Shown: positions 1 to 6,868, counted from the first letter of the stretch. The stretch: DNA of 27,054 nucleotides from an uncultured Treponema sp. (GCA_910584475.1 CAJUBD010000028.1:1-27054), one strand, 5' to 3'. The notes: generated by a model from the letters alone, not told the origin. A program made the numbers and translations.

Positions 1-52
1 AGGCCCTTTTAGGGCTGGTCGTCAAGCCACCGGCTATGCCGGTGGTTATGAC
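1..52. repeat. Palindromic end, possibly of an IS200/IS605-type element
   Basis: Two adjacent hairpins stand at the window edge. A short one is at 3-15 (GCCCT, 3-nt loop, AGGGC). A long one is at 21-52, in which GTCA pairs with TGAC and AGCCACCGGC pairs with GCCGGTGGTT around a TAT loop, with a single bulged A at 48. Subterminal imperfect palindromes with a bulged base are typical of IS200/IS605 ends, where TnpA binds; REP-like elements look similar. No transposase is visible, but the window is cut here. The element family is inference; the hairpins are seen directly. Confidence 0.4.
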
Positions 53-92
53 TCTTCCTTCGCCACCTCTGCCTATTTCATAATATTTCATG

Positions 93-428
93 TTATTCGA
101 TCTCCATTGATTCTATTAGATTCCAATTTACGGTCTCATTTATTCTTGTTTGTAATTCCTCAATCAATTTATATTGCTGTTGCTCAATTCCCGCGTCATA
201 GCCGTATAATTCTTCATATCGTTTTTTATATTTTGTACACCAATAATATTTAGTGTATAAAATTGAGTCAATTGATTCATTCTTTAGACACAGTATGTCA
301 TCTTCTTTTTCTTCAAAAACAAGCCAATAATTAAAAAAATCATTTAGCTCTTTGTCTTCATATTCTGATTTTCTAGAATAACTCACTTTTAAGAATAATT
401 CTTCCATGTTTTCTTTCAGTATTTTCAT
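93..428 (-). CDS. Hypothetical small acidic protein, possible immunity protein
   Basis: This 111-aa protein has no signal peptide or membrane segment. It is rich in Glu, Lys, Tyr and Asn, with a helical look and an aromatic centre (YTKYYWCTKYKKRYEELYGY). I do not recognise the family. Size, acidity, AT-rich codon use and position as the last gene of a minus-strand run of immunity genes make an orphan immunity protein plausible, but that is context inference. A possible Shine-Dalgarno (TAGGAG) lies about 16 nt upstream of the ATG, further than usual, so the exact start is uncertain. The 3' end lies about 40 nt from the palindromes at the window edge. Confidence 0.55.
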   Translation of the reverse strand: MKILKENMEELFLKVSYSRKSEYEDKELNDFFNYWLVFEEKEDDILCLKNESIDSILYTKYYWCTKYKKRYEELYGYDAGIEQQQYKLIEELQTRINETVNWNLIESMEIE

Positions 429-565
429 ATATCTACTTATCTACTCCTATTCAGGAAAATATTCTATTTTAATTTCCATATTTTTGCTTTTAAATAATTT
501 CCTTAATTGTTTCGCAGCGAAGCGTTGCGCAACGAGTCGCGAATCCTCTTCGCCTTTCGCCGTCT

Positions 566-1261
566 TTAACAGAAATGCGCCATGTCGTAAGGATAATGCT
601 TGCAGCCTTTAAGTTCGGCATCGTCAAGACCGAGCGCCTTTACCAAAGCCGCGGCTTCAATGCACCAGAATCCGCGGTAGCAACCTTCTGGAGATATGAT
701 TCCATCTCTTAAGGTCTTGAACCATTGCTTGTCCACGAATTTTTTCAGCCTTTGAACGGCGGCTTCCTTGTCAGTTTGCGCAAGCTGAATTACTTCGACA
801 ATGGCTTTGTCCTCAACATAGCAAATCTTGTCAGTTTTTACTTCCCAAGAAGGCTCTATCAGTTTTATGAACATTTCTCCGTACATCAAAGTATTCAGAC
901 GTGATTCGGCTTTCTCTATCAGTTTTTCAATATATTCATTGCGGATATTGAACAAAATAGAAACCGAGCAAATCCGAACAAGTTCCTCATAATCTTTTCC
1001 TGTCCAGCCAGTGCAAGCATTTTCAATATATTTGTTGACATCTGAAAGGAGTTCTTCATAGTTCATTCCCATCGTATAACTCAGATAAAACCTGTGAAAA
1101 TAATCATGTGCAATGTCACTGTAGCAATCAGGCATTTTTTCAAAATCGGAGCCTTTTTCTTCTAAGATTTCCATTAAATCATTTTCACTTGACTTGATAA
1201 AATACGAATCCTGTTCATAAATCTTTTTGTAGAATTCTAAAGTCTTTGTGTTATCACGCAT
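566..1261 (-). CDS. PoNi-type (DUF1910/DUF1911) immunity protein
   Basis: The protein is about 231 aa, cytoplasmic and helical. The C-terminal segment GCYRGFWCIEAAALVKALGL followed by DDAEL and HYPYD is the signature I associate with DUF1911. The N-terminal half (YSDIAHDYFHRFYLSYTMG) fits the DUF1910 part. Proteins with this architecture (PoNi) neutralise polymorphic nuclease toxins delivered by secretion systems. I chose the ATG at 1261 over the in-frame ATG at 1282 because AAAGGAG lies about 8 nt upstream and overlaps the stop of the preceding gene, suggesting translational coupling. A truncated nuclease toxin tail lies just upstream. Family assignment is from recalled motifs and was not tested by a profile search. 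Confidence 0.75.
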   Translation of the reverse strand: MRDNTKTLEFYKKIYEQDSYFIKSSENDLMEILEEKGSDFEKMPDCYSDIAHDYFHRFYLSYTMGMNYEELLSDVNKYIENACTGWTGKDYEELVRICSVSILFNIRNEYIEKLIEKAESRLNTLMYGEMFIKLIEPSWEVKTDKICYVEDKAIVEVIQLAQTDKEAAVQRLKKFVDKQWFKTLRDGIISPEGCYRGFWCIEAAALVKALGLDDAELKGCKHYPYDMAHFC

Positions 1262-1263
1262 TT

Positions 1264-1467
1264 TTATTCTCCTTTGTTCCATATCATTGGAACTTGTTTG
1301 TTTTTTTCATTTATTTCACCATCAGTTTTAAGGACTTTTCCATTCGTATCGTATTTGTAATATGTAATTTTTCCTGTGTTATCTATTTTAGCTCCTAACC
1401 GTAAACACATTTTTTCATCGTTTGATTTTATAGCCTTACGAATTTCTGTTATTTTCTTTTTAAGCAT
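1264..1467 (-). CDS. Small ORF, probably frameshifted extension of the toxin tail
   Basis: The reading frame encodes 67 aa. It begins inside the last codons of the toxin remnant (19-nt overlap, -1 frame relative to it) and ends 2 nt before the PoNi-type gene. No Shine-Dalgarno precedes its ATG. The sequence starts with a basic helix (LKKKITEIRKAI) and continues with a segment resembling one YD/RHS-like turn (ITYYKYDTNGKV). The missing ribosome site and the continuous similarity in character to the upstream frame suggest it is the original C-terminus of the toxin, split off by a frameshift in the A-rich stretch around 1452-1463. An independent small gene is the alternative. No family is recognised. 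Confidence 0.4.
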   Translation of the reverse strand: MLKKKITEIRKAIKSNDEKMCLRLGAKIDNTGKITYYKYDTNGKVLKTDGEINEKNKQVPMIWNKGE

Positions 1468-1748
1468 TCTAATTTTAAATCTTTGGAAATACCGTCTAAT
1501 TTGCCATCCAACAAATCATTGTACGCCTTTTTATGTCCTCCATTATGTCCGACAATCAGAGAAAGGTTCTTGTCGGACTTGAGCAAATCCTCTTCCATCG
1601 GCGGAGAGCTTAAAAACGGATACTTTTTCGTGTTCCTTATCCTCGACTGTTCAATCCAGTGATGTTCCTGCATGGTCTTCATGGGGTCTCCGTGCTTCCA
1701 GTAAAGCTCCTCTATGTACTCCGTGACCTCCCGCGCCGACTGAGCTCT
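1449..1748 (-). pseudogene. 5'-truncated HNH/EndoVII-type polymorphic toxin C-terminal domain
   Basis: The frame directly after the stop of the YezG-like gene reads through without a start codon: QSAREVTEYIEELYWKHGDP, then MKTMQEHHWIEQSRI and LIVGHNGGHKKAYND. The paired histidines (EHHW) followed about 35 residues later by a GHNGGHxxxYN element match the layout of HNH/Endonuclease VII-fold toxin domains (AHH/EHHH groups), which cut nucleic acids at the C-terminus of large secreted proteins. Only about 99 codons remain. The first ATG (1682) lies inside the domain with no good ribosome site, and the delivery part is missing. It is probably a silent cassette left by recombination, sandwiched between two immunity genes. 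The domain call rests on motif recognition. Confidence 0.6.
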
Positions 1749-2183
1749 TTATTCTAACTTTGCTTTTTCTTCTTCGAACCATGCATCGTAATTGTCAAAT
1801 ACCGAAACATCGTCCGTTGTTTGGTTCTCATATTTATAGTCCGCATTGAATTTCTTTGTTTTTGGCTCATATATAATCTTCATAAGTTTTGGCATGGGTC
1901 TATTGTATTTCTCGCAAAGAGCCTGAATTTTCTGAATGTCTTCATTCAAGATATCCAAAACTTGCCCCTGACAGTCAATTGAAACATCAAACTGAGTTTT
2001 TAAGCCCACATTGTTAAGTTTGCTGCATTTATATACATTCTTATTGAAACAATAGAAATGTTGTGCCAAAATCATTCCTTCATTGGCCGCGTAAATATAT
2101 ATCTTGTCAGCAAATCCTTTTGAATACTCGTTGCAGATGTCTACCATGTCCGCCTGCAATGCAGAAAATTCGTCTTCAAACAT
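1749..2183 (-). CDS. YezG-like (DUF600) immunity protein
   Basis: The protein is about 144 aa and cytoplasmic. Features that fit YezG/DUF600-type immunity proteins are an N-terminal helix (MFEDEFSALQADMVDICNEY), a beta-rich middle, and a C-terminal block (LMKIIYEPKTKKFNADYKYE ending in a WFEEEK helix). Such proteins neutralise toxins of the YeeF/LXG and related polymorphic classes. The frame stays open to 2240. I prefer the ATG at 2183 because an AGAAG lies 6 nt upstream, whereas the upstream ATG codons fall inside the preceding gene or have no spacing to a ribosome site. It lies 17 nt after the stop of another DUF600-like gene, so the two are probably co-transcribed. The truncated toxin tail follows immediately. 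Confidence 0.65.
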   Translation of the reverse strand: MFEDEFSALQADMVDICNEYSKGFADKIYIYAANEGMILAQHFYCFNKNVYKCSKLNNVGLKTQFDVSIDCQGQVLDILNEDIQKIQALCEKYNRPMPKLMKIIYEPKTKKFNADYKYENQTTDDVSVFDNYDAWFEEEKAKLE

Positions 2184-2200
2184 TTTCATCTTCTGTATTT

Positions 2201-2533
2201 TTACGCTTTGTCCCATTCGTCCTGAAGTGCTTGATTCCATTCAAATGTCATGTCGAAATGTCCGTTCTTCTCCAGCGTGTAGACGGCGTGGTTCCATGGC
2301 GCGAAATTTAATTCTTCCGCGCTATTATGAAATTTTATTAAAGCAATTTTTGTATCCGTATTGATAGAAAAATGCAAACTGTTTTTCCATTTCCCATTCT
2401 TTTTATATTTTGCATTTGTGCCTATATATTTATCGCTACATTCAATGTTTAATTGTGTTATATCCCAATCAGAATCAATCGTGTCATTCAATTGAATTCC
2501 AATGCCTTTATATAAATCTTCAATATTTTTCAT
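2201..2533 (-). CDS. YezG-like (DUF600) immunity protein, short form
   Basis: This 110-aa protein begins MKNIEDLYKGIGIQLNDTI, like the family pattern of an N-terminal helix before a beta-sheet. It ends with a WNHAVYTLEKNGHFDMTFEW stretch followed by an LQDEWDKA helix, the C-terminal strand-and-helix pattern of YezG/DUF600 immunity proteins. The start is well supported by GGGAGG about 8 nt upstream of the ATG. No signal peptide or membrane segment is seen. Two DUF600-like genes in tandem suggest accumulated orphan immunity against several toxin variants; neither has an intact toxin next to it in this window. The family call is from motif memory and is moderately sure. Confidence 0.6.
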   Translation of the reverse strand: MKNIEDLYKGIGIQLNDTIDSDWDITQLNIECSDKYIGTNAKYKKNGKWKNSLHFSINTDTKIALIKFHNSAEELNFAPWNHAVYTLEKNGHFDMTFEWNQALQDEWDKA

Positions 2534-2622
2534 AAAATCCTCCCGATTAATTAGAGAAGAACTTGTTTTCTCCTGTCAATTATTTGTAAAGCGTTATGTT
2601 AAATGTTTTCCCAAGCCACCCA

Positions 2623-3168
2623 TCATTTCATCCGCTCGAATTCCAGATGCCCTTTCTGCCACTCGTTGTAGAAGTCGCGCAGTCCCTTTATCAGCGCGGC
2701 GAGACTTTTGGGCATCACGCGCGTGCCTTTCAGGGGGACTTTTTCCATCGTATCTGCGTCCCAACGCAAGGTGATGGTTTCGTGTATCTCTTTCTCATCT
2801 TCCCTAAAGTTCCTTTGTGCTATAAAAAAACAATCCATAAAATAGGGGGATGGCATCCAGTCCGCAAATTCCAAGGACGCGGAGAAATAGCTGTCCTCCA
2901 GTTCCACTCCAAACCCATTATCCTTGCCTGGTTCCCATGGATTGCACAGGTAGAACGCGTCCGTCATCGCTTTCACCACTTCGGGCATCTTTTGTATAGG
3001 AAAGTGGAAACTTGCGTCAAATTCAAGATACTTCCTGATAAAATTCATGCCACCATAAGCACAAAAAAGTAACAAATTATCGTTGCTTTCCTGCAATTTG
3101 AAATAATGGTATCCTCTTATTTCCTCTTCTTTTCCTTCTGCTGGAATACATATAATTTTTTCTTTCAT
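2623..3168 (-). CDS. Hypothetical protein, possible immunity protein
   Basis: The protein is 181 aa, soluble, with no signal peptide and a mixed alpha/beta look. It contains aromatic segments such as FDASFHFPIQKMPEVVKAM and FADWMPSPYFMDCFFIAQRN, and a C-terminal helix LIKGLRDFYNEWQKGHLEF. I do not recognise the family. A strong Shine-Dalgarno (GAGGAG) overlaps the stop region of the upstream SH3b gene, with only 12 nt between the genes, so it is probably translated from the same transcript. Size, charge and location among immunity genes suggest an orphan immunity protein, but the close coupling to the SH3b gene could instead mean a partner of that surface protein. Confidence 0.65.
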   Translation of the reverse strand: MKEKIICIPAEGKEEEIRGYHYFKLQESNDNLLLFCAYGGMNFIRKYLEFDASFHFPIQKMPEVVKAMTDAFYLCNPWEPGKDNGFGVELEDSYFSASLEFADWMPSPYFMDCFFIAQRNFREDEKEIHETITLRWDADTMEKVPLKGTRVMPKSLAALIKGLRDFYNEWQKGHLEFERMK

Positions 3169-3180
3169 TTCTGTTTCTCC

Positions 3181-4314
3181 TCACTTCTTGCCTGCTTCCT
3201 TTTTCTTCGTCGCAAGAACAATTACGGCAACTATGACTGCCAAAACCACGACACCCGCCGCCATCGGCACGATGGGCAGGTGTGAGCCTCGCCGTGAAGC
3301 GGGCGTGTTTGTCGCTTCCGCTTCTTCTGTGTCCAAACTTTCGCTTTCGGCGGTGTCCTCCGCTTCGGAGAGGTAGCCGCCGAAAAGCCAGCCTGTCGTG
3401 CCGCCCTCTATCGCGGTACCGGCCTTGTCCTTCGCGCCGCTGGGCACGCTGACCTGCACCCAACTTGATGCGATGCCGTCTATCGTGTCCGCCATGCCGT
3501 GCACGAGGACCTTCACGCGCGTTCCGGCGGCAAGCGTGGTGACGACTTCCGCCGTCGCCGTGCCGTTCGTGCGCAGGCGCAGGTTCTCGGTAACAACCGC
3601 AGTCGTTCCTAATGCGGGCGCGGGTTTTGGGACGGCGGCTTTTGCGGGCGCGTCTGCCGCCGATTCCTTGACGGAAGTCAGACCTCCGAAACACCAGCCA
3701 TACATAGCCCATTCCATCTCTATGCCGTCAGTGCCTATGGTTCCGGGCATTACTTTCACATGCACCCAGTTTGACGTGATTCCGCCGATTACATCCTCTT
3801 CGCCGATTCCTATGATTTCCACAGGTGTTCCAGCGGCCAACGTTATGAGGATCGCCGATGAGGTCTTCTTGTCCAAATAGACGCGCAGGTCTTCCTTTGC
3901 CGCTATTGCCTTACCTATGCGAAGGAATGTGCCAGTGCAGAACTTCTGCGAGGGCTTCAATGCGCTGTCGTCGTAGTCGCAGCTGCCGTCCTCGTGGCGG
4001 GGAAAGGTGAATGCCATGTTGTCAAAGTTGTTTGTTTTTACCGCCTCAACAAGAGCATGATATTCGAATTCGTCATATGCACAGTATGTCGCCAAAAGGT
4101 TAGTTTTTTCATTTAAATAAATATATAAATAATCGCCATCGAATTTTAAATAAAATCTTTCAATGACAATATTTTCTTCTTGCCAATTGCACCCTAAATT
4201 TAAGGCTTCCTCAAAACTTTCTTTATTGAAAGATTCTGTTTCTATAATGACTTGATACACATTTTTGTCTATTTGTTGTATATTGACAATATCAAATCCG
4301 GCAAAAAAAAACAA
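3181..4314 (-). CDS. SH3b-domain membrane protein, 3' part of an interrupted gene
   Basis: The frame carries about 373 meaningful residues. Two bacterial SH3-type repeats can be seen: one around LRVYLDKKTSSAILITLAAG to WVHVKVMPG, one around LRLRTNGTATAEVVTTLAAG to WVQVSVPSG. Each ends in a YGWCFGG or TGWLFGG element. A Pro/Ala linker separates them. Near the C-terminus an acidic segment is followed by a membrane helix (LPIVPMAAGVVVLAVIVAVI) and a basic tail, placing the SH3 domains outside the cytoplasm, where such domains usually bind cell-wall or peptide ligands. The apparent start is a TTG inside a T-run with no ribosome site. The natural N-terminus is the signal-peptide ORF ending at 4292, one frame away. 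Confidence 0.7.
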   Translation of the reverse strand: MFFFAGFDIVNIQQIDKNVYQVIIETESFNKESFEEALNLGCNWQEENIVIERFYLKFDGDYLYIYLNEKTNLLATYCAYDEFEYHALVEAVKTNNFDNMAFTFPRHEDGSCDYDDSALKPSQKFCTGTFLRIGKAIAAKEDLRVYLDKKTSSAILITLAAGTPVEIIGIGEEDVIGGITSNWVHVKVMPGTIGTDGIEMEWAMYGWCFGGLTSVKESAADAPAKAAVPKPAPALGTTAVVTENLRLRTNGTATAEVVTTLAAGTRVKVLVHGMADTIDGIASSWVQVSVPSGAKDKAGTAIEGGTTGWLFGGYLSEAEDTAESESLDTEEAEATNTPASRRGSHLPIVPMAAGVVVLAVIVAVIVLATKKKEAGKK

Positions 4315-4600
4315 CTAAATAGTATGTGTCAAATATTTTGGAGAAATCATACTCACATTTATCTATGACGCTCTCTTCATACCAGTACACTTCTGAATCA
4401 AATTCATAATCAAACACAGAGGGTCTCTCTTTATACCTCGGAACATAAGAGAGGATTACATTCCTGTCTTTTTCCAAAATGACTTCGTTATAGTACTCCC
4501 TTACCCAATACTTGTCCTTAAAATGTTCTTCAAAATCACCCGAGAATGCGCCCTCAAGTGAGACCAACAACACCGCCAACTGTAGCAGTCTTTTTTTCAT
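4292..4600 (-). CDS. Signal-peptide 5' part of the interrupted SH3b protein gene
   Basis: The frame gives 102 aa. It begins with a signal peptide (MKKRLLQLAVLLVSLEGAFS), preceded by a good GGGAG ribosome site about 7 nt before the ATG. A soluble segment rich in Tyr, Asp and Glu follows, and the frame stops right after a T9 run (VVFF then CRI and stop). Removing one T gives VVFFAGFDIVNIQ and joins it to the SH3b/TM frame, for a protein of about 472 aa with signal peptide, novel N-terminal domain, two SH3b repeats and a C-terminal membrane anchor. It is either a phase-variable gene in the off state, a recent pseudogene, or an assembly error at the homopolymer. Confidence 0.65.
   Translation of the reverse strand: MKKRLLQLAVLLVSLEGAFSGDFEEHFKDKYWVREYYNEVILEKDRNVILSYVPRYKERPSVFDYEFDSEVYWYEESVIDKCEYDFSKIFDTYYLVVFFCRI
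4303..4311 (-). repeat. T9 homopolymer (A9 on plus strand) at the frame break
   Basis: Nine consecutive A on the plus strand (T9 in the coding sense) mark the exact point where the signal-peptide frame and the SH3b frame need to be joined. A change to T8 restores the full-length protein. Runs of this length are prone to slipped-strand mispairing and to RNA polymerase slippage. Confidence 0.8.
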
Positions 4601-4658
4601 TTTTGTCTCCCTATTTTAACGCCAATTTAAAACATCGGCTTTTTTTGGAATTTTCTTG

Positions 4659-4687
4659 TTGCTTTTTCGCGGCAAATTGGTTATTAT
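4659..4687 (+). promoter_or_regulatory. Promoter of the J-domain gene, leaderless
   Basis: TTGCTT (4659-4664), a 17-nt spacer and TATTAT (4682-4687). The initiator ATG starts 6 nt after the -10 box, so transcription would start at or next to the ATG; no Shine-Dalgarno exists. Confidence 0.5.
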
Positions 4688-4693
4688 TTATAT

Positions 4694-5293
4694 ATGGACG
4701 ATTATTACGCGACGCTCGGAGTTCAGAAAAACGCGACCGAAGACGAAATAAAAAAGGCGTATCGAAATCTCGCTTTCAAATATCATCCCGACAGGAATTC
4801 GGGCGACAAGTCCGCGGAAGAGAAATTCAAGAAAATCAACGAGGCATATTCGGTTTTGGGTGATTCCTCGAAGCGCGCGCAATATGACGCCGGCTCTTTC
4901 AATCCGTTTGGAAATTCGAATTCTCAAAGCCAAGGATATGGCGCTTACGGCAGCTACAATCCGTTCGGCGGATTTGGAGGATATTATCGTGGCGGCTCGT
5001 CGAACGGCACGAACGGAGAATCTTACGATCCGTTTTCCGAGTGGGCGAGTTACGGCGGACAAAGAAATTATTCGTACTCAAACCAAAACGAATACGACGA
5101 GCCACTTTCGCGCACTCAGGCGATAGGAATGATTTTCGGAAAATCTCTCGTCGCAATCCTGGGACTTTACTCGCTTTCGTTTTCGTGGTTTATTTTCCCG
5201 ATCGGTCCGATTCTGAGCATCGCCGCAATCGTGAACGGAATTTCTGGAGTTGCCAAAGGCTTGAGGGCGCTTTTTGCGAAAAAAAAGAACTAG
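4694..5293 (+). CDS. J-domain (DnaJ-like) membrane-associated co-chaperone
   Basis: The protein is 199 aa. Residues 1-66 form a J domain (DYYATLGV start, YHPDRN with the HPD tripeptide at 31-33, and a DSSKRAQYD end), which stimulates Hsp70/DnaK ATPase. Residues about 70-130 are rich in Gly, Tyr, Ser, Asn and Phe. The C-terminus has two hydrophobic segments separated by a short Pro turn (about 147-163 and 166-185) and a basic tail AKKKN, suggesting a membrane hairpin. The zinc-finger and C-terminal substrate domains of true DnaJ are absent, so this is a class C type J-protein that recruits DnaK to the membrane. It ends 1 nt from the convergent infA stop with no terminator between. Confidence 0.85.
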   Translation: MDDYYATLGVQKNATEDEIKKAYRNLAFKYHPDRNSGDKSAEEKFKKINEAYSVLGDSSKRAQYDAGSFNPFGNSNSQSQGYGAYGSYNPFGGFGGYYRGGSSNGTNGESYDPFSEWASYGGQRNYSYSNQNEYDEPLSRTQAIGMIFGKSLVAILGLYSLSFSWFIFPIGPILSIAAIVNGISGVAKGLRALFAKKKN

Positions 5294-5294
5294 C

Positions 5295-5513
5295 CTAACG
5301 CTGGCGGAAAATGATTCTTCCCTTGTCCAAATCGTATGGAGAAAGCGCGACTTTCACACTGTCTCCCGGCACGATTCGAATGTAATGCTTTCGCATTTTT
5401 CCTGAAAGGTGAGCCATGATTACATGTCCATTTTTGAGTTCGACTCGGAACATCGTGTTTGGCAGGGCTTCTTTTACGAGGCCCTCGACTTCAATCGCTT
5501 CTTCTTTTGCCAC
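5295..5513 (-). CDS. infA: Translation initiation factor IF-1
   Basis: This 72-aa OB-fold protein is full length for the family. Signature stretches are EALPNTMFRVEL, GHVIMAHLSGKMRKHYIRI and VPGDSVKVALSPYDLDKGRI. IF-1 binds the 30S A site during initiation together with IF-2 and IF-3. The start is GTG, with GGAGG 4 nt upstream. An overlapping ATG one base earlier is out of frame. Here infA stands alone, convergent with the J-domain gene and divergent from the DksA-like gene, rather than in a ribosomal-protein operon. Confidence 0.95.
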   Translation of the reverse strand: MAKEEAIEVEGLVKEALPNTMFRVELKNGHVIMAHLSGKMRKHYIRIVPGDSVKVALSPYDLDKGRIIFRQR

Positions 5514-5551
5514 ATTTCCTCCAAAAAAATCAAAATTTCCGAAAAAAAAAC

Positions 5552-5579
5552 TTGATTTTTTAACAATATATGATATATT
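5552..5579 (+). promoter_or_regulatory. Promoter of the DksA-like gene
   Basis: TTGATT (5552-5557), a 16-nt spacer and TATATT (5574-5579). The predicted start of transcription near 5586 lies downstream of the first in-frame ATG (5583), which argues that this ATG is not used. Confidence 0.5.
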
Positions 5580-5618
5580 AATATGTTAAGAGAGTTTTGT
5601 CAAGATTGGGAGTTGAAA

Positions 5619-5975
5619 TTGAAACAGTCATTTGTAAATAAGATGAAAGATAGTTTGATTGAGCAGCGCAATCAAATTCTTGAGGCCTTGGCTTCGCGCA
5701 ATGTGGAATTCAAGGAATTGGTTTCCAAGGTGGAATCGGGCGACGAAATCGACGTGGCGAGCGATGCCGTGGATCGAAACATGATTGACTCGCTCGGGGC
5801 GCAGGACGCGAACCGCTTGCAGCTCATAAACAACGCGCTCACGAGAATTCAGCAGGGCAAGTATGGACTGTGCCTTGCTTGCGGAAAGCAGATTCCAGAA
5901 AGCCGCCTTGAAGCCTTGCCGTATGCGTTTATGTGCATCGACTGTCAGACCAAGGCCGAGAAAAAGAAACGCTAG
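5619..5975 (+). CDS. DksA/TraR-family C4 zinc-finger protein
   Basis: About 119 aa: an N-terminal coiled-coil pair, an acidic middle (GDEIDVASDAVDRNM) and a C-terminal C4 zinc finger (CLACGKQIPESRLEALPYAFMCIDC with CxxC and CxxC). DksA-type proteins enter the RNA polymerase secondary channel and modulate initiation with ppGpp. This protein is shorter than E. coli DksA and closer in size to other TraR/DksA-like factors. The frame is open from 5583, but I chose TTG at 5619: GGGAG at 5608-5612 lies 6 nt upstream, and the promoter maps transcription start downstream of the ATG at 5583. The ATG at 5643 has no ribosome site. The protein would begin MKQSFVNKMKDSL. Confidence 0.85.
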   Translation: MKQSFVNKMKDSLIEQRNQILEALASRNVEFKELVSKVESGDEIDVASDAVDRNMIDSLGAQDANRLQLINNALTRIQQGKYGLCLACGKQIPESRLEALPYAFMCIDCQTKAEKKKR

Positions 5976-6010
5976 CGAAATTTCGCGATGCTTCGCAATT
6001 TTGCGTTCCG

Positions 6011-6868
6011 CTAGAATTTCAGTCTTCCGTCAAGCGGACAGAATTTGATTTCGCCGTCTTCAAAATACGCCGATTCCAAATAGCCCGCGCGGATTGCGGC
6101 GAGTTGTGCCCTGTCGAACGCGAAGTCCAATGTGTCGCACGAATGCGCGTCGCTTGAAAAAGTTATCGGAACGTTTTCTTGGTGCAAAATGTCGAGGAAT
6201 TCCGCAGAAGGATAAACGTCGTCGATCGCGCCGCGAGCGATTCCGCCGGTGTTGATTTCAACGACTACGCCTGAGCGCGCGGCTTCTTTCGCCGTGGCGC
6301 GCAATTCTTTTTTGTACCAGCGTTCGCCTTCGTCAAAAAATTTAAGCTCGCCGTTTCTTATTCGGATTACGTCGGCGTGTCCCAAAATCAAGAATTTTTG
6401 CGTTCGGAGCATTTCGCGCTGGAGCGAAAAATATTCGCAAACGGCTTTCTTTCCATCGCCTTTGAAAACGCGTTGAATTCCTTCGCGCACTTCCTGCACT
6501 GGACCGTCCGCCGTAAAAAACGCGCCGTTTCCCAAGATGTAGTGGACGGAGCCGATGAGATAGTCGGGCGAAAATCTTTCGAATTGCCACGCGAAGTCCG
6601 ACGAAATGTTTGGGACGAAATCTGCTTCAAGCCCGCAATAAATTTTTATCTTGTCGGAATATTTTTTCGCGAGCGAGCGGACGCATTCAAAATATTCTTC
6701 GTGGCGAGCGGCGGGCATTTGCCAGTTGGCCGCGTGCGGAAACATGCTGTGCGATGAAAATCCGAGGATTGAAAAATTCTTTTCGATTGCCGCGAGAATC
6801 ATTTCTTCCGCAGAATTTTTTCCATCGCAAAAATTAGTGTGTGTGTGATAATTTGTTTTCATTTTCAT
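6011..6868 (-). CDS. hisJ: PHP-family histidinol-phosphatase
   Basis: The 285-aa protein is full length for the HisJ/HisK PHP family. Metal-binding motifs are all present: HTHTNFCDGK at the N-terminus, SSHSMFPH, GLEADF, GSVHYI, GHADVIRI and FSSDAHS near the C-terminus. The enzyme removes phosphate from L-histidinol phosphate in histidine synthesis. Other PHP phosphoesterases are possible, since no other his gene is in the window. No Shine-Dalgarno precedes the ATG at 6868; instead a good promoter places transcription start at the ATG, so the mRNA appears leaderless. It is convergent with the DksA-like gene, with about 35 nt of palindromic sequence between the stops. Confidence 0.85.
   Translation of the reverse strand: MKMKTNYHTHTNFCDGKNSAEEMILAAIEKNFSILGFSSHSMFPHAANWQMPAARHEEYFECVRSLAKKYSDKIKIYCGLEADFVPNISSDFAWQFERFSPDYLIGSVHYILGNGAFFTADGPVQEVREGIQRVFKGDGKKAVCEYFSLQREMLRTQKFLILGHADVIRIRNGELKFFDEGERWYKKELRATAKEAARSGVVVEINTGGIARGAIDDVYPSAEFLDILHQENVPITFSSDAHSCDTLDFAFDRAQLAAIRAGYLESAYFEDGEIKFCPLDGRLKF

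Noticed and set aside
1449..1467. Programmed -1 frameshift in the toxin remnant
   Set aside because: The A AAA AAG string is present but not in the phase needed for canonical slippage from the toxin frame (codons TTA AAA AGA).
3077..3880. Long ORFs on both strands across the SH3b gene
   Set aside because: GC-rich Ala/Arg-rich shadows of the real SH3b frame, lacking ribosome sites and domain features.
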